Assembly: GCF_000004195.4 (NCBI RefSeq)
Contig: NC_030684.2
Span: 106,779,929-106,843,928 of the forward strand
Reading direction: 5' to 3'
Length of the DNA: 64,000 nt
Origin: Xenopus tropicalis
Lineage: Eukaryota > Chordata > Amphibia > Anura > Pipidae
Shown: positions 1 through 11,735 of the stretch, one piece after another
Layout: the number at the start of each line of letters is the position of its first letter
How positions within the stretch are numbered: the first letter of the stretch is position 1
Notes under the pieces: generated by a model
Seen by the model: only the letters and a program-made list of their open reading frames with translations
The model's database searches: none
What the model was told of the DNA's origin: nothing
Position numbers and translations under genes: made by a program

Positions 1-108
1 GTTCTTAATAAAGGAGCAGGTAAAGTATATGTCACATGTCTACATCCATTTTGGGCTGGGCTGAGGGTGTGTATTGAGTTTTATAGCGCTTCTCAAAGAC
101 AGTGAACA

Positions 109-210
109 TTAACTAGGTTTTCTTCATCTACTTTTAGGACTTGTTTGAAAATCAGATGTTTTAAATTTTAAAAGGTTCACAAACTTTCAAGCACCATATA
201 TATAGGCTGC
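109..210 (-). mobile_element. Tc1-like element end, fragment
   Basis: On the minus strand this reads GTTTGTGAACCTTTTA, then AGTCCTAAAAGTAGATGAAG and AAAACCTAGTTAA. The same words occur in the same order on the plus strand at 56885-56975, next to a Tc1-type transposase start. It is therefore a short terminal fragment of the same family. Names of Xenopus Tc1 families are not assigned. Confidence 0.6.
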
Positions 211-450
211 CTATAATATTTAGAAGATCCCAAACTTCAATGATACAGCTAATAAGCTAAAAGAATGAGTGCTCCATGGGTAAAAAGGGTATGTACTCTT
301 GCTTGTCTACCCATAAAGTCCATGCTAGAGGAAGTGACATCTGCTAAATAGTTTAAAGAGCCCACAAATACTTAAAAGTTTGAAGGTTGCCTCACATGTT
401 CAGATTTTAGTCTTCTTCGGATGAATGTTCGGATATCGAATGTAGGTTTA

Positions 451-650
451 GGGCAGTGGTACACAGGGAGATTAGTCGCCCTGCGACAAATCTTCATTGT
501 CGCATGCGACTTATCTCCACGCAATGCCATTCCACCGGCTAGAATGTAAATCGCCAGTGGGATGGCATACACTTTGCTGCAATGTCCCGCAGTCGCCCAA
601 AATTGTTTTCGGAGTCGCAGGGCAACTAATCTCCCTGTGTACCACTGCTC
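451..650. mobile_element. Palindromic MITE, 'CACAGGGAGATTAGTCGCC' family
   Basis: The element is about 200 bp. Its ends are inverted copies: GGGCAGTGGTACACAGGGAG at the left and CTCCCTGTGTACCACTGCTC at the right, with GATTAGTCGCC repeated inverted inside. The flanks (TTTA on the left, TTAA on the right) suggest insertion at a TTAA-like site. Further members of this family are at 4641-4835, 13938-14010 and, as a nearly perfect palindrome, 18000-18336. It is noncoding and in the intron past exon 10 of sipa1l1. Confidence 0.75.
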
Positions 651-811
651 TTAAATGCAACGATATAAAACTAACATTCAGATTGTAGGATTAAGTACTT
701 TTAATTTTAAGGTGACCTACCCTTTAAAGGGGAAACTAAAGATAACTCATAAATATTGAACATTTTCTCTTCAAATTTCACAAAGTTACAAGAAATTAAA
801 AATATACTTAC

Positions 812-964
812 CCTTCAGGCATTGATTTTTGTCTACGGTGAGAGCCACTTGCAGACCCTGTGTCACTAGATGAGGAAAGGTTACTGGGAGAGTTGCGGCA
901 CGGCTGAGGTCGGTTAATAGCAACAGAGGAAACTGTGACGTAGATCTCTGAACCTGGAGAAAGC
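812..964 (-). CDS. sipa1l1: sipa1l1 coding exon 10, serine-rich region (codons 1127-1177 plus 2 nt)
   Basis: The exon is 153 nt, with acceptor CCAAACAG|GCTT and donor GAAGG|GTAAGT. It encodes [20 protein letters not shown] and then [20 protein letters not shown], ending KSMPEG. It is too short on either frame to stand out as an ORF, but it fits by phase (1 nt completes Arg) and by similarity to the segment after RPLERR in mammalian SIPA1L1. It ends in phase 2; the next exon must lie below position 1, so the gene continues out of the window. Confidence 0.94.
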
Positions 965-1518
965 CTGTTTGGAAAAATCAGAAGGTGTTTCTATAAATAC
1001 CATACAAATTATGTTGAATTCCCTACTATCAAGGAGCTCATCTTTGGATAGACAGTTAGTAAACACTGGGAGGTATACCCACCATTATATTCTCTTTGTA
1101 TATAAGTATACTGCTGGGTGCACTGACTGCCCCCCTCCCCAATAGCTGAAGGAAACTAAAATTCACTGCATTTCAACTGAAGGTCCTAATGTCTTTTCCT
1201 ACTTGTGTTCACACATACCCAACTATATGACTGCATAGACGCTCTGTTTTACATTTTCACAAACACACTAGGAGAGCCACATACAAAGGCAGATTTTGTA
1301 TGGGTTGTGCACCACATAAAAGCTGATGCATTCTAATAGCAGCAAGTTGCCCATTTAGAGTTATGGTTAATTCAACTTCAGGGTAGACTGATAACCTCTG
1401 CAGACATTTATAGATGTCCATGGTTGACAAAACTTTTTATGCTACTGCCACATGGGGTGTTTTTTTTCCAGCCATACTATCAGGATAGTATGATTAAGAT
1501 ATTACACAGTACAAGTAG

Positions 1519-1685
1519 ATTGTAAGCTATTTTGGGCAGGGCTCTCATCACCTCTTGTTTCGGTTATTGATTGCTTTATATGTTACTCTGTATGTCCAAT
1601 GTTTGTAACCCACCTATTGTACAGCGCTGCGGAATATGTTGGCGCTTTATAAATAAATGTTTATAATAATAATAATAATAAAGTA
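1519..1685 (+). repeat. SINE-type 3' tail with (AAT)n end
   Basis: The words AGATTGTAAGCT, GGGCAGGGCTCT, TGTACAGCGCTGCGGAATAT and GTTGGCGCTTTATAAATAAA followed by (AAT)n are a very common amphibian interspersed tail attached to tRNA-derived SINEs. Similar tails occur here at 36968-37060 (plus) and 52523-52640 (minus). The tRNA head is missing in this copy. Confidence 0.65.
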
Positions 1686-1890
1686 CATTATAGAGACAAA
1701 TATTAAAAGTCTTACAATATGTTTTTGAAAATTGAAACTGGAATTCTAAAAAAAGGGTAGTCTTTAAAGGCCCCTAAATATTGAAAAAATCCTGGGCAGA
1801 TATGTTAAATCGCTAAAATAATAACAATAATAATAATAAAATAAAAAATTAAAACCAATTGCCAATTCTCTCGGAAACAGAACAAATTTT

Positions 1891-2520
1891 TCAACCAGTG
1901 GCCCGTGAGCAACATGTTGCTCACCAACCCCTTTAATGTTGCTCCCAGTGGTCTCAAAGCAGGCACTCGTTTTGAATTGGAGAGTTGGAGACAAGTTTTG
2001 GTTGCATAAAGACCTTGGGGCACATTTACTAATCCACGAATCCGAATCCCGAATGGGAAAAAATTGGATTGGAAACGAAAATTTTGCGACGATTTTTTTG
2101 TCGCCGTCACAACTTTATTGTATTTTACGCAACTTTTTCATCGCCATCGCAATTTTTTCGTATTGAGCAATTGTAAACGGCGGAAAAACCAATCCGATTT
2201 TTTCGCGGCGGCGACAAAAAAGTCATGGAAAATACACGATAAAGTCGTAACGGCGTCAAGAAAATCGCGGGACATACGAAAAAGTCGCGATGGTGACGAA
2301 AAAGTTGCAAAAATACCGATCATTACAAAAAACCGCATTTGGACGCTTTCGGTCCGTTCGTGGATTAGTAAATGTGCCCCCTTGTGTCTGCCAGTCTGCA
2401 TTGGGCTACCAAATAACTAATTACAGTCCTTATTAGGTGCCCCCTAGAAACTTTTTTCATGCTTGTGTTGCCCCTCCCCCAAACTTGTTTTTTTTTTTTT
2501 TTTTTAAATTTAAATGTAGA
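1891..2520 (-). mobile_element. hAT-like nonautonomous element, interrupted by another MITE
   Basis: CAACCAGTGGCCCGTGAGCA and GTTGCTCACCAACCCC at the left, and CATGCTTGTGTTGCCCC at the right, are the reverse complement of the family seen whole at 26623-26923 and 11150-11435. A 364-bp MITE (2017-2380) interrupts it. The right end runs into a T-run near 2490-2505. Confidence 0.65.
2017..2380. mobile_element. MITE with GGGGCACATTTACTAATCC termini
   Basis: Perfect terminal inverted repeats GGGGCACATTTACTAATCCA and TGGATTAGTAAATGTGCCCC enclose a largely self-complementary AT- and CG-containing interior. It is flanked by CTT on both sides (or CCTTG, depending on where the end is set), suggesting a 3- to 5-bp target duplication. 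It lies inside an older hAT-like element (1891-2520). A decayed relative may be at 18785-18885. Confidence 0.8.
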
Positions 2521-2832
2521 CCTCCTTATACTAAAAGTTGAGATGAAGGTGAACTACAGCTTTATGGTATATTTTTCTAATAAATGTCTGTCATGCACCA
2601 ACACTTGTCTTTACTGTGGCCAAATAAAATGGATTTCTTAGTGTTCAACAGGGATGACATTTTTGTTCAATTTCTTATCTATAGCACTATAAATAAATTA
2701 GTATAAGGTCTTAAAGAAAAAAAAATCCTACCTAACCTTGCAGAATGGGTCAAATACAAAAGTCTCAAGTCATCCTATTTAATTACAGCTGAAATCTATC
2801 TGAATACTGCTTTAAGGGTCATAGCATTATAC

Positions 2833-3111
2833 CTCTTATTCTCCAAAGGACGCCCATCACTGGAGATGCTGCGTGGAATATTTGCTGTACGCTCTTGTGT
2901 TTGCATTTTGCCATCTCCTTTTACAGATGACACTCGTGAAGAAACTGGACTCTGCAACTGCGAGGGAACTTGACGCAACTGTGCATTTTCTCCCTTTGCT
3001 GCATTCCTCTGCCATTTGTTGTTGTTTCTGAATGGAAATTTCAGTTCATAGGAGATCATTTCATTCACCTTATACTCTACTGTTGGCATGCGATAGGTTT
3101 CTGTGCAACCC
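2833..3111 (-). CDS. sipa1l1: sipa1l1 coding exon 9, post-PDZ region (codons 1034-1126 plus 2 nt)
   Basis: The exon is 279 nt, with acceptor TTCTTTTAG|GGG and donor AAGAG|GTATAA. It encodes [40 protein letters not shown] and, further on, [20 protein letters not shown], then [10 protein letters not shown] across the junction. This matches the conserved segment after the PDZ domain of SIPA1L1. Low complexity and serines suggest a flexible, phosphorylatable region. The donor is GTATAA, so the readthrough seen in an open frame past 2833 is intronic. Confidence 0.95.
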
Positions 3112-4400
3112 CTAAAAGAACAACATTATCCAGTTATTCATACAATCATAGATAGTCCGTCGTTTCTCCCAGCACCACTAAAGTTCCCAAATAAAAATTT
3201 TCCTCAACATGTTACCAATCTGTATGTTTTTTTTAACTCAATTTAATGTACCACCAAAAACTCCCAAAGAACAATTACATTTTTTAATTCTCCCATTAGA
3301 AAATCTAACCTGGTTAGCTTGAGTCAGCTGGGTTTGACAAGTCAAATCACACCTTTATAGTTTTAAATTAAGTCTGAAGAAGTCTAAATAACAAATATAT
3401 CAATGTATATGTGTGGTAAGGCTCACAAGGAGCCAATGTGATCCTTAAAGAGGTTAGAGTACAAAAATGCTCAAGCATATAGAAGGATAATGCCGCACTC
3501 TGCCCAACATGAGTTACAGAACTGCCTTCAGCCTAGTCAAAGTGCCAGGAGTTGTAAGTACCATGGTCTGGGATGGTTTTAGGGTGATGGCACCCCAAAG
3601 GCAACCTAAGGGCAATTTTGTTGAGGTCAGAGATTGTGGCTCTTCATTACTAGTAATACTGACATGGTTCAGTTATAGGAACATGTCGGTATCACTTTAG
3701 TAGTAAGGAAAATGGCCTGGATGGTTTATATACTGTTTATATACTGTTACGTTGATAAAGTTCAATCCATAGCAAAAACAAACAAACAAAAAAAAAACCA
3801 CAAATCACCACTATTATCTTCCATTGCTGACAAGTTTGAATGATTGCATGATCTGAAACCTCCAAATCAATTAGAAACAGAACCATATTACAATGCAAAG
3901 AAAAAAATTATGGCTTGCAGTTGCCTGCAAATACCTGTGTGGACTGTCTGGGTCAAAACTACCTGCCCAATTTTCCAAATTGGGAAAACTAAGCAAGACT
4001 TTGCTATACTGATGGTAAGATTGACCGAACGCTACATCATAGCCCCGCCCCTAAAACATCATTACTTCAGCTTGTGACATCACAGTCTCTGCCCGGCTTT
4101 TGGTAAGGGGGAAAGGTGGGCTCTTTTTAATTAGCTCTGTTTGTATTTGGAAATATGGAGTGAGTAAGTTTGGGTTCGCTTGGAGGGGTTGAACTTGGAG
4201 GACTTTGGTCTTTTTTTAATCCAATTTAACTATGTAACCATGTAACAGTCTACAATGCCTAATAAAAAGACTTGTTGAGGCTTGAAATGTTGCTACTTTG
4301 TGCCCTAAGAACTAAAAAAGGTACCTTCCTTTAATTCTACTGTGTGTCGGGAGTGGACTGGCACACAATATGGAAAAAGCAGGCAGAGGAGTGCGACCCT

Positions 4401-4640
4401 AAAGGTGGCCACACACGTGGCGATCTGACAATGTTTCGTGCGACCGAACATCGTCAAATCCGCCACACACCGCTCAGGGCTGAAACAGCAGATAAGGAGG
4501 TAGAAACAATAGGATTTCTACCTCCTTCTGCCGATTCAGCCCTGACGGCAGATTGTGGTCAGGTGCCTTCTATGGCGCCCGATCAAAATTTTCTAACCTG
4601 GCCGATCGGCGATCCACCAAGCAATTCTGAACCTTTTAGG
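4401..4640. mobile_element. MITE fragment, 'GGCCACACACGTGGCGATCTGAC' family
   Basis: It begins AAAGGTGGCCACACACGTGG and shares long stretches (CGATCTGAC, ACCTCCTTCTGCCGATTCAG, TTCTATGGCGCCCG) with the full copy at 50530-50869. The right terminus is missing; the sequence passes directly into the next MITE at 4641. Confidence 0.7.
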
Positions 4641-4835
4641 GCTGTGACCACTGGGATATTAGTTGCCGCACGACAAATCTCTCTTGGCGCGGGCGACTAA
4701 TCTCCCCGAAATGCCATCCCACCGGCTGGAATGTAAATTGCCAGTGGGGTGGCATACGCGGCACATCGATTGGGCAAAGTCGTGGAAGTTGCCTTCAGAG
4801 GAAACAACTAATCTCCCTGTGTGTCATAGCCCTTA
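4641..4835. mobile_element. MITE of the 'GATTAGTCGCC' family, diverged
   Basis: Contains GGCGACTAATCTCCCCGAAA, TGCCATCCCACCGGC and, at the right end, ACTAATCTCCCTGTGTG, the same order as at 451-650. Ends GGGCTGTGACCACTGGGA and TGTGTGTCATAGCCC are imperfect inverted repeats. Confidence 0.65.
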
Positions 4836-4952
4836 TACACAATAATGAATATTGAGAAAACTTACTATTAAAAAAAACCACAAGCATTCAAGATACAAGA
4901 TCCTCAGCCAGTATTTCCATAAAACTTGATACATATATAAATCTTTAAATAC

Positions 4953-5227
4953 CTGCGAGGAATTCCATCTTCATGTGGTGGGATGATAACAACTTTCACA
5001 GTCACTGATGTTCTGAGTAGATCAATCATTTGCTCATGACTCAGTGTAGCAACAGCAACTTTGCAGATCTCCACCAGTCTACTTCCTTGTCTTAATCCAG
5101 CCTGCCAAGCATAGCCATAAGGTTCCACCTCTGCAACGATTCCTTCATAATTCACATGGAAGCCAAGTTGTCCCAAGCCATTTCTTCTGAGAGTCATTTC
5201 ATTTGTTTCACACCCTTTAGTAATAAT
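4953..5227 (-). CDS. sipa1l1: sipa1l1 coding exon 8, PDZ domain (codons 943-1033 plus 2 nt)
   Basis: The exon is 275 nt, with acceptor AATTTCAG|ATT and donor CGCAG|GTATTT. It encodes [40 protein letters not shown] and [17 protein letters not shown], forming essentially one complete PDZ domain (about residues 953-1029). The carboxylate-binding loop is the variant LGQLGF (about 960-965). PDZ domains bind C-terminal peptides and help anchor the protein at membranes or synaptic scaffolds. The whole domain sits in one exon. Confidence 0.97.
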
Positions 5228-6987
5228 CTGAAATTCAAAACCAAGAAATAAGAAAATTTACTAGCAACAGTCTAGGCATCAATAATTACACTACACTGTA
5301 TAGCAAATATAGAAAAAAAAAATTCTACATTCAACAAAGCATCAGACCTGGTTTGTACAACATACACTAACCAGTTCTAATCAAGCATCTAACAAAGAAG
5401 CTAATGGTAAAATACTTTCTAAATGAAAAAAAATAGTTCAAAACTGATTGGACACAAGGCATCCAAAACTGTAGTAAAAGTTCATGTTCAGTTGTTTACT
5501 TTACCCTAGTCTTAACCAAAAAATAAGGCCTTTATTTTATGTAACACTAGACCTACAGTATATTAACCCATTGAAGTTAAGTGAGAGAAATTCAGTTTAA
5601 AATTTCTATTTGCCAAATTTTTGTTTAAAAAGTGGTGTAAAAAAAGGTGTAAAAAGTGGCGGCACTTACAGTTTTGTTTTTTTGTTGTGCCAACACCAGC
5701 TACAAATGTACATAAAATAATTATGCTCTTTAAGCTAAATGTTCCTAATATGCCAATAAATTCCTGGGTGTTCATGAGTGGGGAGCAGCCATGGTCACTC
5801 AAACAAGGTGAGGAGCGTAAAAAAAAAATCCCCACAATCTGTGATCGTAAAATTTACATTGCTTGCCTGGGTTTAAAAACCAAAAACATGTGAAGTAAGC
5901 ATTTATAAGGCATGAGTGTACCATAATTGTAAAAACTTCACAACATAATACATATGGTTGTAAATGATTTTAAAAATAAAAGCACTTTAAGCTGGCCATT
6001 CCCTGTCAAATTCCTGTGCAGTTCATTCTGATTTGGCCCCACAGGCGGACTCCCAGATTGCAAGGATGACTATGTTGCTTCTCCTCATATGCCCCTCATA
6101 AATAAAGTATTGTTGTATCCATAAAGCAGGCACTTATCCCTGGCCCAGATCCAATTTAAATTAGTACAAAGTTGCTATAAATGTAATATAAACATGAAAA
6201 CAAAAATGTACCTAATAAAAAAAAGATGTAATTCAATTGTAATGAAAGCAAATTTCCAATATACATTAGAAATGCTCAGTGATTTCAAAGTTAGGCCTAT
6301 GACACACATCACGATTTCTCTGGTGGAGAGAAAAGACTGATCTCTTTTGCACCCATCCTGTGTGTAGTGACACGTATGAAGGCCTGTCACTGTGCACATG
6401 AAGTAGATTTCGGCAAAAAAACACATTTCGCCCTGAAACATCTCACTGGCTTCCAAGGTTTCACCTCAGTGTGTCCATGACATGACATATCCACACGGGA
6501 CAGGCATGGGCAAGATCTTACTAGTCTATGCAGACATTTTTATAACGGCAGAGAAATTACAATGTGTGTTATAGTACAAGTCAGTTTTCTGTTTTAACCT
6601 GAGCAATGTTTTAAGATGCTGTCATAACTAAGGGCCTGAGTTATAATTGCTCTAGCCTTCATATTTGGTACCCAAACCCTGTGTGATTTCCTTAACTTGC
6701 ATGGGGTTTCCTTTACAATGGCTCAAGCAATCAAAAATCAGAAACTAAACCTTACCTATCCATTCTGTTACAGTTCTCCAGATTCATGGTATACTGGGCA
6801 GCATGTTACTGGGAAACATTTGACACAAGCCTTTCTTTCTATTATTTATATATATCTTATATGTTAGTAAATGTAGTTATCAAATAGGATCCAAAAATGG
6901 CGGCTATACATGATACATAAAGTTATAACAGACAAGACTGATACATATTACATTCCATCTGCTTTTTTCCATAGACATTGATCTTAC
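5228..6987 (-). other. sipa1l1: sipa1l1 intron 7
   Basis: GT-AG intron of 1760 nt. No complete element is recognised. TATGACACACATCACGATTT near 6298-6318 resembles the start of a 'gacacac' MITE, but no right end was found. Confidence 0.8.
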
Positions 6988-7564
6988 TTCCAGTCTTTTG
7001 ACAATTTCTTTGATGTCTTCTGTGTTATTGTTTAAACTCCTTACGAATACACACTCGCCTCTCTCATAAAAGATTTTAATCGTCGTGTTATTGGAGGTCC
7101 AGCCTATAACATCCCGACTAGAACAGTTAAAAATAACGCTTTTTGTTTCATGGTCAATCAATGCCAGTATGTCATTAGAGATACACAAAAAGCACTCTAT
7201 CTCCAGTGCATTGCTGAAATCTTCTACTTGGACGTTCCACACTATAGCACCATTACTGTACAGTTCAGCCCAAGGATATGGTTTAGACTTTTCTTTTTTC
7301 TTAGATGCCAAAGAGATAAAAGGGAACTTTCCAGAGGAATCTATAGAAGTGTTGGTGACATTTTTTTCAACAAGGTCTTTTAGGTACTCCTGATGGGTCC
7401 TAGTAGCCATGGCCAAGAATTTTTCAGACTTGTGAGCTGCGTTCTCAGCGTTAATGACTTTTGCTAACAGGAAGTCCCTGAATACTGAGGATTTAGGGAA
7501 GTTAAAGCTTTTTGGAATAGGTGGTCCAAAGCCAGGGACATCTCTGGATCTTGTAACAGCCACA
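6988..7564 (-). CDS. sipa1l1: sipa1l1 coding exon 7, end of RapGAP and linker (codons 750-942)
   Basis: The exon is 577 nt, with acceptor TTCTTAAG|TGTG and donor CTGGAA|GTAAGA. It completes a Ser codon and encodes [60 protein letters not shown] and IKEIVKRLE. The first part closes the RapGAP fold (NAENAA..S.KF is a family hallmark); the second half is a conserved linker before the PDZ domain. Some positions (such as [15 protein letters not shown]) differ noticeably from mammalian SIPA1L1, suggesting relaxed constraint in this linker. Confidence 0.97.
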
Positions 7565-8733
7565 CTTAAGAAGAAATAAAAATGAAAATACATGTGTTAG
7601 AATCATCCTTACAAAACAACAACAATATGACTGGAAGCCATACCCTCCAAAATACTTAATTTCCTTTTAATATATAAAAATAGGCAAAAAGATTAATGTA
7701 ATGAGACTTTACCAAGTACATTAGTATTTTTCTCAACAATGACATTTTAATATACCATCAACTGTCAAATGGGACTGTGCAATAGTGTCCTGCACATGTG
7801 GACTGCTATGTATGAAAACACGATTTCACTGAAGCAACTGTAATTTACATGCTCTTCATATGGGGAAAATAAAAATTCATGAACCATGAATGAACCTATT
7901 TGTTAATGCTGGTAAGCCAAAGGCATGATCAGGCAAAAGCAGAAAGAGGCACCTCAATTATAATGAATTACTTGTTTACACCTGATAAAAGGGTTGATTA
8001 GTCTCTGGTTTCTCTGTGTGCTGTGCATATTCAGCAAGAGGCTTGAACTCTTACTTCCCAACTGAAAATCACAGCCAATGGAATACATCTGGTTCTAATT
8101 AAAATTGTATGAATCCTTGGCTAAAACATAATAAATGAAAGAACATATTATCTTTGTTGCAGAGAAGTGCTTGCCTAGAGATAGAAAAACTGTAGCACCC
8201 TAAGCTTTGGTGCAACGCCAACTTCCCTATTCTCCCACACAGGTGGGCAAAAATCAGCCCAAGTGGGACACAAGGAATTTGTATGACCCAAGCTGCACAC
8301 ATAGCAATGGATAAAGATATGGGACTGCACAGTAGACTAACAATCATAAATTCAGCATAAGAAAAAATGTATTGGCTCAGGAATCACTATTTTTACATGC
8401 GTTTTTCTTTTTAAAATCCCTCTTAGTGCTGCACAATAGGCTTGCAGGTGCTATTCTAACGAAAACAGAGTAAACTCTAGTAAACAGGGTGCATATTCTT
8501 GAACTATCACGTACTAAGTGACCTTAGAAGAGGCAAACGAGCATGATCTGCCCCATATCTGCATCTAAATGTAAAAGTATAGCTTTATCAATTTCTTCTA
8601 GAATACTAGATTACTTATAAGGTCTTGTTTGCGATGTTACAACCGACACTGAAAGCAGATTTCACCTGAAAACTCTTATCCATACAAAATATTAGCAACA
8701 ACTCAATTGTGAAAAATCCTTAAAAAGTCATAC
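7565..8733 (-). other. sipa1l1: sipa1l1 intron 6
   Basis: GT-AG intron of 1169 nt between the catalytic-loop exon and the RapGAP-end exon. It contains no repeat or ORF that I recognise. Confidence 0.8.
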
Positions 8734-8891
8734 CTGTAGCAAACAGAGTCAGTGCAAGGGTTGTGGGCTCTCACAATAACGAAGACGTGCTGAAAATGAG
8801 AGCGGATGTTCTTCGGGCTGAACGGCAGTGCTCCTGGCTCTTGAAACACTATTGTCACAATATCATTGCCAATGTGGCGCTTTCTCAGCAG
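8734..8891 (-). CDS. sipa1l1: sipa1l1 coding exon 6, RapGAP catalytic loop (codons 698-749 plus 2 nt)
   Basis: The exon is 158 nt, with acceptor CAATTGCAG|CTG and donor GCTACAG|GTATGA. It encodes [20 protein letters not shown], followed by [17 protein letters not shown]. The Asn in RKRHIGND, at about residue 706, corresponds by family homology to the catalytic asparagine thumb of Rap1GAP, which supplies the side chain that stimulates GTP hydrolysis by Rap. All key residues are intact, so the GAP is predicted to be active. Confidence 0.97.
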
Positions 8892-10215
8892 CTGCAATTG
8901 AAGAAAATCATAGTGTTGGACATTTAAAGGGATACTATCACCGAAGTTCTGTACAGAGAGTAAAAGCTTGGCAATGTAAATGTAAATATCAATACATCTA
9001 TTGTGAGAATGTATTATGCACAAGATGAGATTCTTCAACTTTTTACTTAGGTCAATTTTAAACATGAATCAAAAACTTTTTGGAGCTGTGGCTTCTCTTC
9101 TTTGTGGCTAACCTATGGAAATTTTCCATCAGGACAGATAATCCTTGATCCACCAGGATTGCAGTATTTCTTATGTTAATGCCCCCGGACTGCCATACAT
9201 GCCTGACATTATAGTTAAAAATTTGCCAAACTGCCCAACCAAGTCTGGGCATATATGGCCAGCCTAACAGGGCAAGGGTGGAAAACTACAAAGCCTCAAC
9301 TGAAATAACATCTAGAAAATAAAGCAAGGACCCGAATAATGTATGGCCTATCCATAAACAGATTAACAATATATCTGCACTATTACCTACAGTTCCTAGC
9401 AATCTCATTCTGCCTCAGTCTTCTGATTATTAGTAGCTTTAAATGCTTATTTCTTGAGCTTTGTTTTTCAGTCTCTCTATCTAAAGATGAAGCAAACTTT
9501 AGCCATTTGTCTCTGATGGATCATTCCCTCCCAATGTCACTGCACTGAAATAAATTCTGGTGTCACAACACACAGTATTGTGTCAATATTGTGTTTTCTC
9601 CATCAATACTTCCTGTTGGTCCTCTTTCGTTTGGTGAGTGTTGTGGTTACATAGATCACACTCCAACTCAGGACAGAGCATGAGATCCCTAACAATAATT
9701 ACTACATGTATTAGTCCCAGGAAAGGCAGCTTGTACGGCATATGGCACACCTGGTTAGTCTTGGAAGTCCCCTTGCATTCAGCCCTGGTCCTTCAGGTTA
9801 TGGACTTTTTGGCTAAACTTGACAATATTCAACTATTAAGTCTGTGGATTGAATGATTAGACAGGCATGACAATTGACTTTGCATGGCTGCCATATGCCA
9901 TGATACAATGAATTAGGTATAGCCATACTGTGTTTCATCCATTATTGATGAATTACACTTCTTTTATTGTCAGCAAGCTGCCAAAGGCTGATTGAACTTG
10001 CAGATCAGCAGTATTGTGAGAGACAAAGTACGGCTATCTTCCTAACAGCAACTTCTTGGGACTGACCTTGCAAAAAAAAAAAAAAAAAAATCATTATCAT
10101 GGGAGTAACCCAGATCAAATGAATATTCACTTCCTTCAGTCTCAAGCCTACTTTTTAACACACACAGAAGAATCTATTTGTACGTATAAAGCAAGCTGCA
10201 AGGAACCGAGCTTCC

Positions 10216-10230
10216 GTTTCCATAGCAACC
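10216..10230 (+). promoter_or_regulatory. Possible RFX X-box-like site
   Basis: GTTTCCATAGCAACC resembles the palindromic X-box bound by RFX factors (consensus close to GTTGCCATGGCAAC). It sits in the longest repeat-poor stretch of intron 5. The match is by eye only, and one such site could arise by chance. Confidence 0.3.
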
Positions 10231-11149
10231 CAAGCTGACATCCACTGACTGTAACAGTTATAATTATCCTTCTATGGAGCTGACTACTTTAATGACTGGG
10301 GGATCTGCATAATTACCTGTAATGTAACGTTTCTTCAGCGTCTACATTGTGCTAAAGCGCTCCGTGTTGGTAATGGGAGGCTATGCTATCGTGTTTAAAG
10401 CTGAACAAAAATACAAACATCCCCTCTTTTATTTGATCTTATGAAGGCTCTGCAGTTTAACATATGCCTATAATTCCACTCTTCCATAAGATCTGATGTG
10501 CTCAGTCTGCAACGGCATTTATTTTATTATCAAATTACAGCGATACATGTACGATATCTGGTTGCTTAGTGCTATGCTAACGATCTACCATGCACCAGCA
10601 GCATTCTTGTATAAGGGACAATATCGTCTATTGCTTAGGACTGTGAGAGCGATACTCACAGAATGACCGCTAGCTTGTGCAATTAGTTTTTAGCTCACCA
10701 CAGACACTTTGTACCTGCAGTCCTCTGTTCTGCAAAGCATCAGGGATCAGCTTTGTCTTATTCACTTCTTGTAGGCAGGATTCGGCTCTGACAGACAGAA
10801 TTATCCGCTCTGTTCACACTGCAATTGTTCCTGCCAAGCAGAGCTGAGCCCCACCCACAAGCAGTGCACAAGCACCCCCCTTGTACTAACCCCTGCATAC
10901 TTGGCAACAAAGAAAAGGATAGATGAAAAGGTCACAATGGTAAAATGAGAGAAAAAAATAACGTCATTGTTTTAGCAAATTAAGTATATAAACAGGGATC
11001 ATTTTATGCTGGGAACAGTTTGTTTAAAACAGAGATCATGGGGCATATGGACAATTTGCTCAACTAAGGTGTTTGTCACAGTTTGCAATAACTAGAGCCT
11101 TCTTTTTTTAGCATATAACTAGGTCTTTCGGTTTTTCCTTCCTGTACAT

Positions 11150-11435
11150 CAGAGGCGCTCAACTTTTTTGCTCATGAGCTACATTCCAATGTAAAACCAG
11201 TTGGGAAGCAACACAAGCATTAAAAAAAAAAAAGTTCCTAGGGATGTCAAATATAGGCTATAATTGGCTATTTGGTAGCCCCTATGAGGACAGTACACTT
11301 TATGCAAACAAAATGTACCTCCAAGCCAGGAATTCATAAATATCATAAATAAGCACCTTCTTTGAGGCCACTTGGAGCAACATCCAAGGGATTAATGAGC
11401 AACATATTGCCCGAGCCACTTGTTGGAGATCACTG
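11150..11435 (+). mobile_element. hAT-like nonautonomous element with 8-bp TSD
   Basis: The element starts CAGAGGCGCTCAAC and ends GTTGGAGATCACTG, diverged terminal inverted repeats. It is flanked on both sides by the identical octamer CTGTACAT (11142-11149 and 11436-11443), the 8-bp target duplication expected of hAT elements. The interior (TGAGCAACATATTGCCCGAG) matches 26623-26923. Confidence 0.85.
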
Positions 11436-11483
11436 CTGTACATATATATATGAATGCAAGGTTTCCTACATTTGATCATACCT

Positions 11484-11735
11484 TAAAGGTCCCCAAACAC
11501 GGCCGATCCACTCGCTTGGCGATGTCGCCAAGCGAGCGGATCTTCTCCCGATATCCCCACCTACGGGTGGGCGATATCTGGAGAATCCAGGATAATTCGA
11601 TCGTTTGGCCTCATTATAACGACGGGTATAGGAAAAGTCGGTCCGGGGACCACATCAACGAGCCGATGCGGTCCCCAATCCGACTAGATTTTTTAACCAG
11701 GCCCGTCGGTAGTGTCCGTCAGTAGTGCCCATACA
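11484..11735. mobile_element. TTAA-site MITE, 'GGTCCCCATACACGG' family, partial
   Basis: It starts with TTAAAGGTCCCCAAACACGG and contains GCGGATCTTCTCCCGATAT, GTGGGCGATATC and GATGCGGTCCCCAATCCGAC. The same blocks appear at 39804-40115, 42325-42690 and 44519-44755. Its far terminus is replaced by the palindrome at 11736-11905. Confidence 0.7.

Larger units (their letters stand above)
965..2832 (-). other. sipa1l1: sipa1l1 intron 9 (between 2833-3111 and 812-964)
   Basis: GT-AG intron of 1868 nt. It holds a SINE-like tail (1519-1685) and a hAT-like remnant with a nested MITE (1891-2520). The rest, including 965-1518 and 2560-2832, shows no recognised element. Confidence 0.85.
3112..4952 (-). 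other. sipa1l1: sipa1l1 intron 8
   Basis: GT-AG intron of 1841 nt. Between 3112 and 4390 I see no clear element, only AT-rich sequence and a CA/A-rich tract near 3778-3800. Two adjacent MITE pieces occupy 4401-4835. Confidence 0.85.

Noticed and set aside
2064..2420. 118-codon open frame, lysine- and serine-rich
   Set aside because: It lies across the GGGGCAC MITE; the frame comes from the self-complementary repeat, not a gene.
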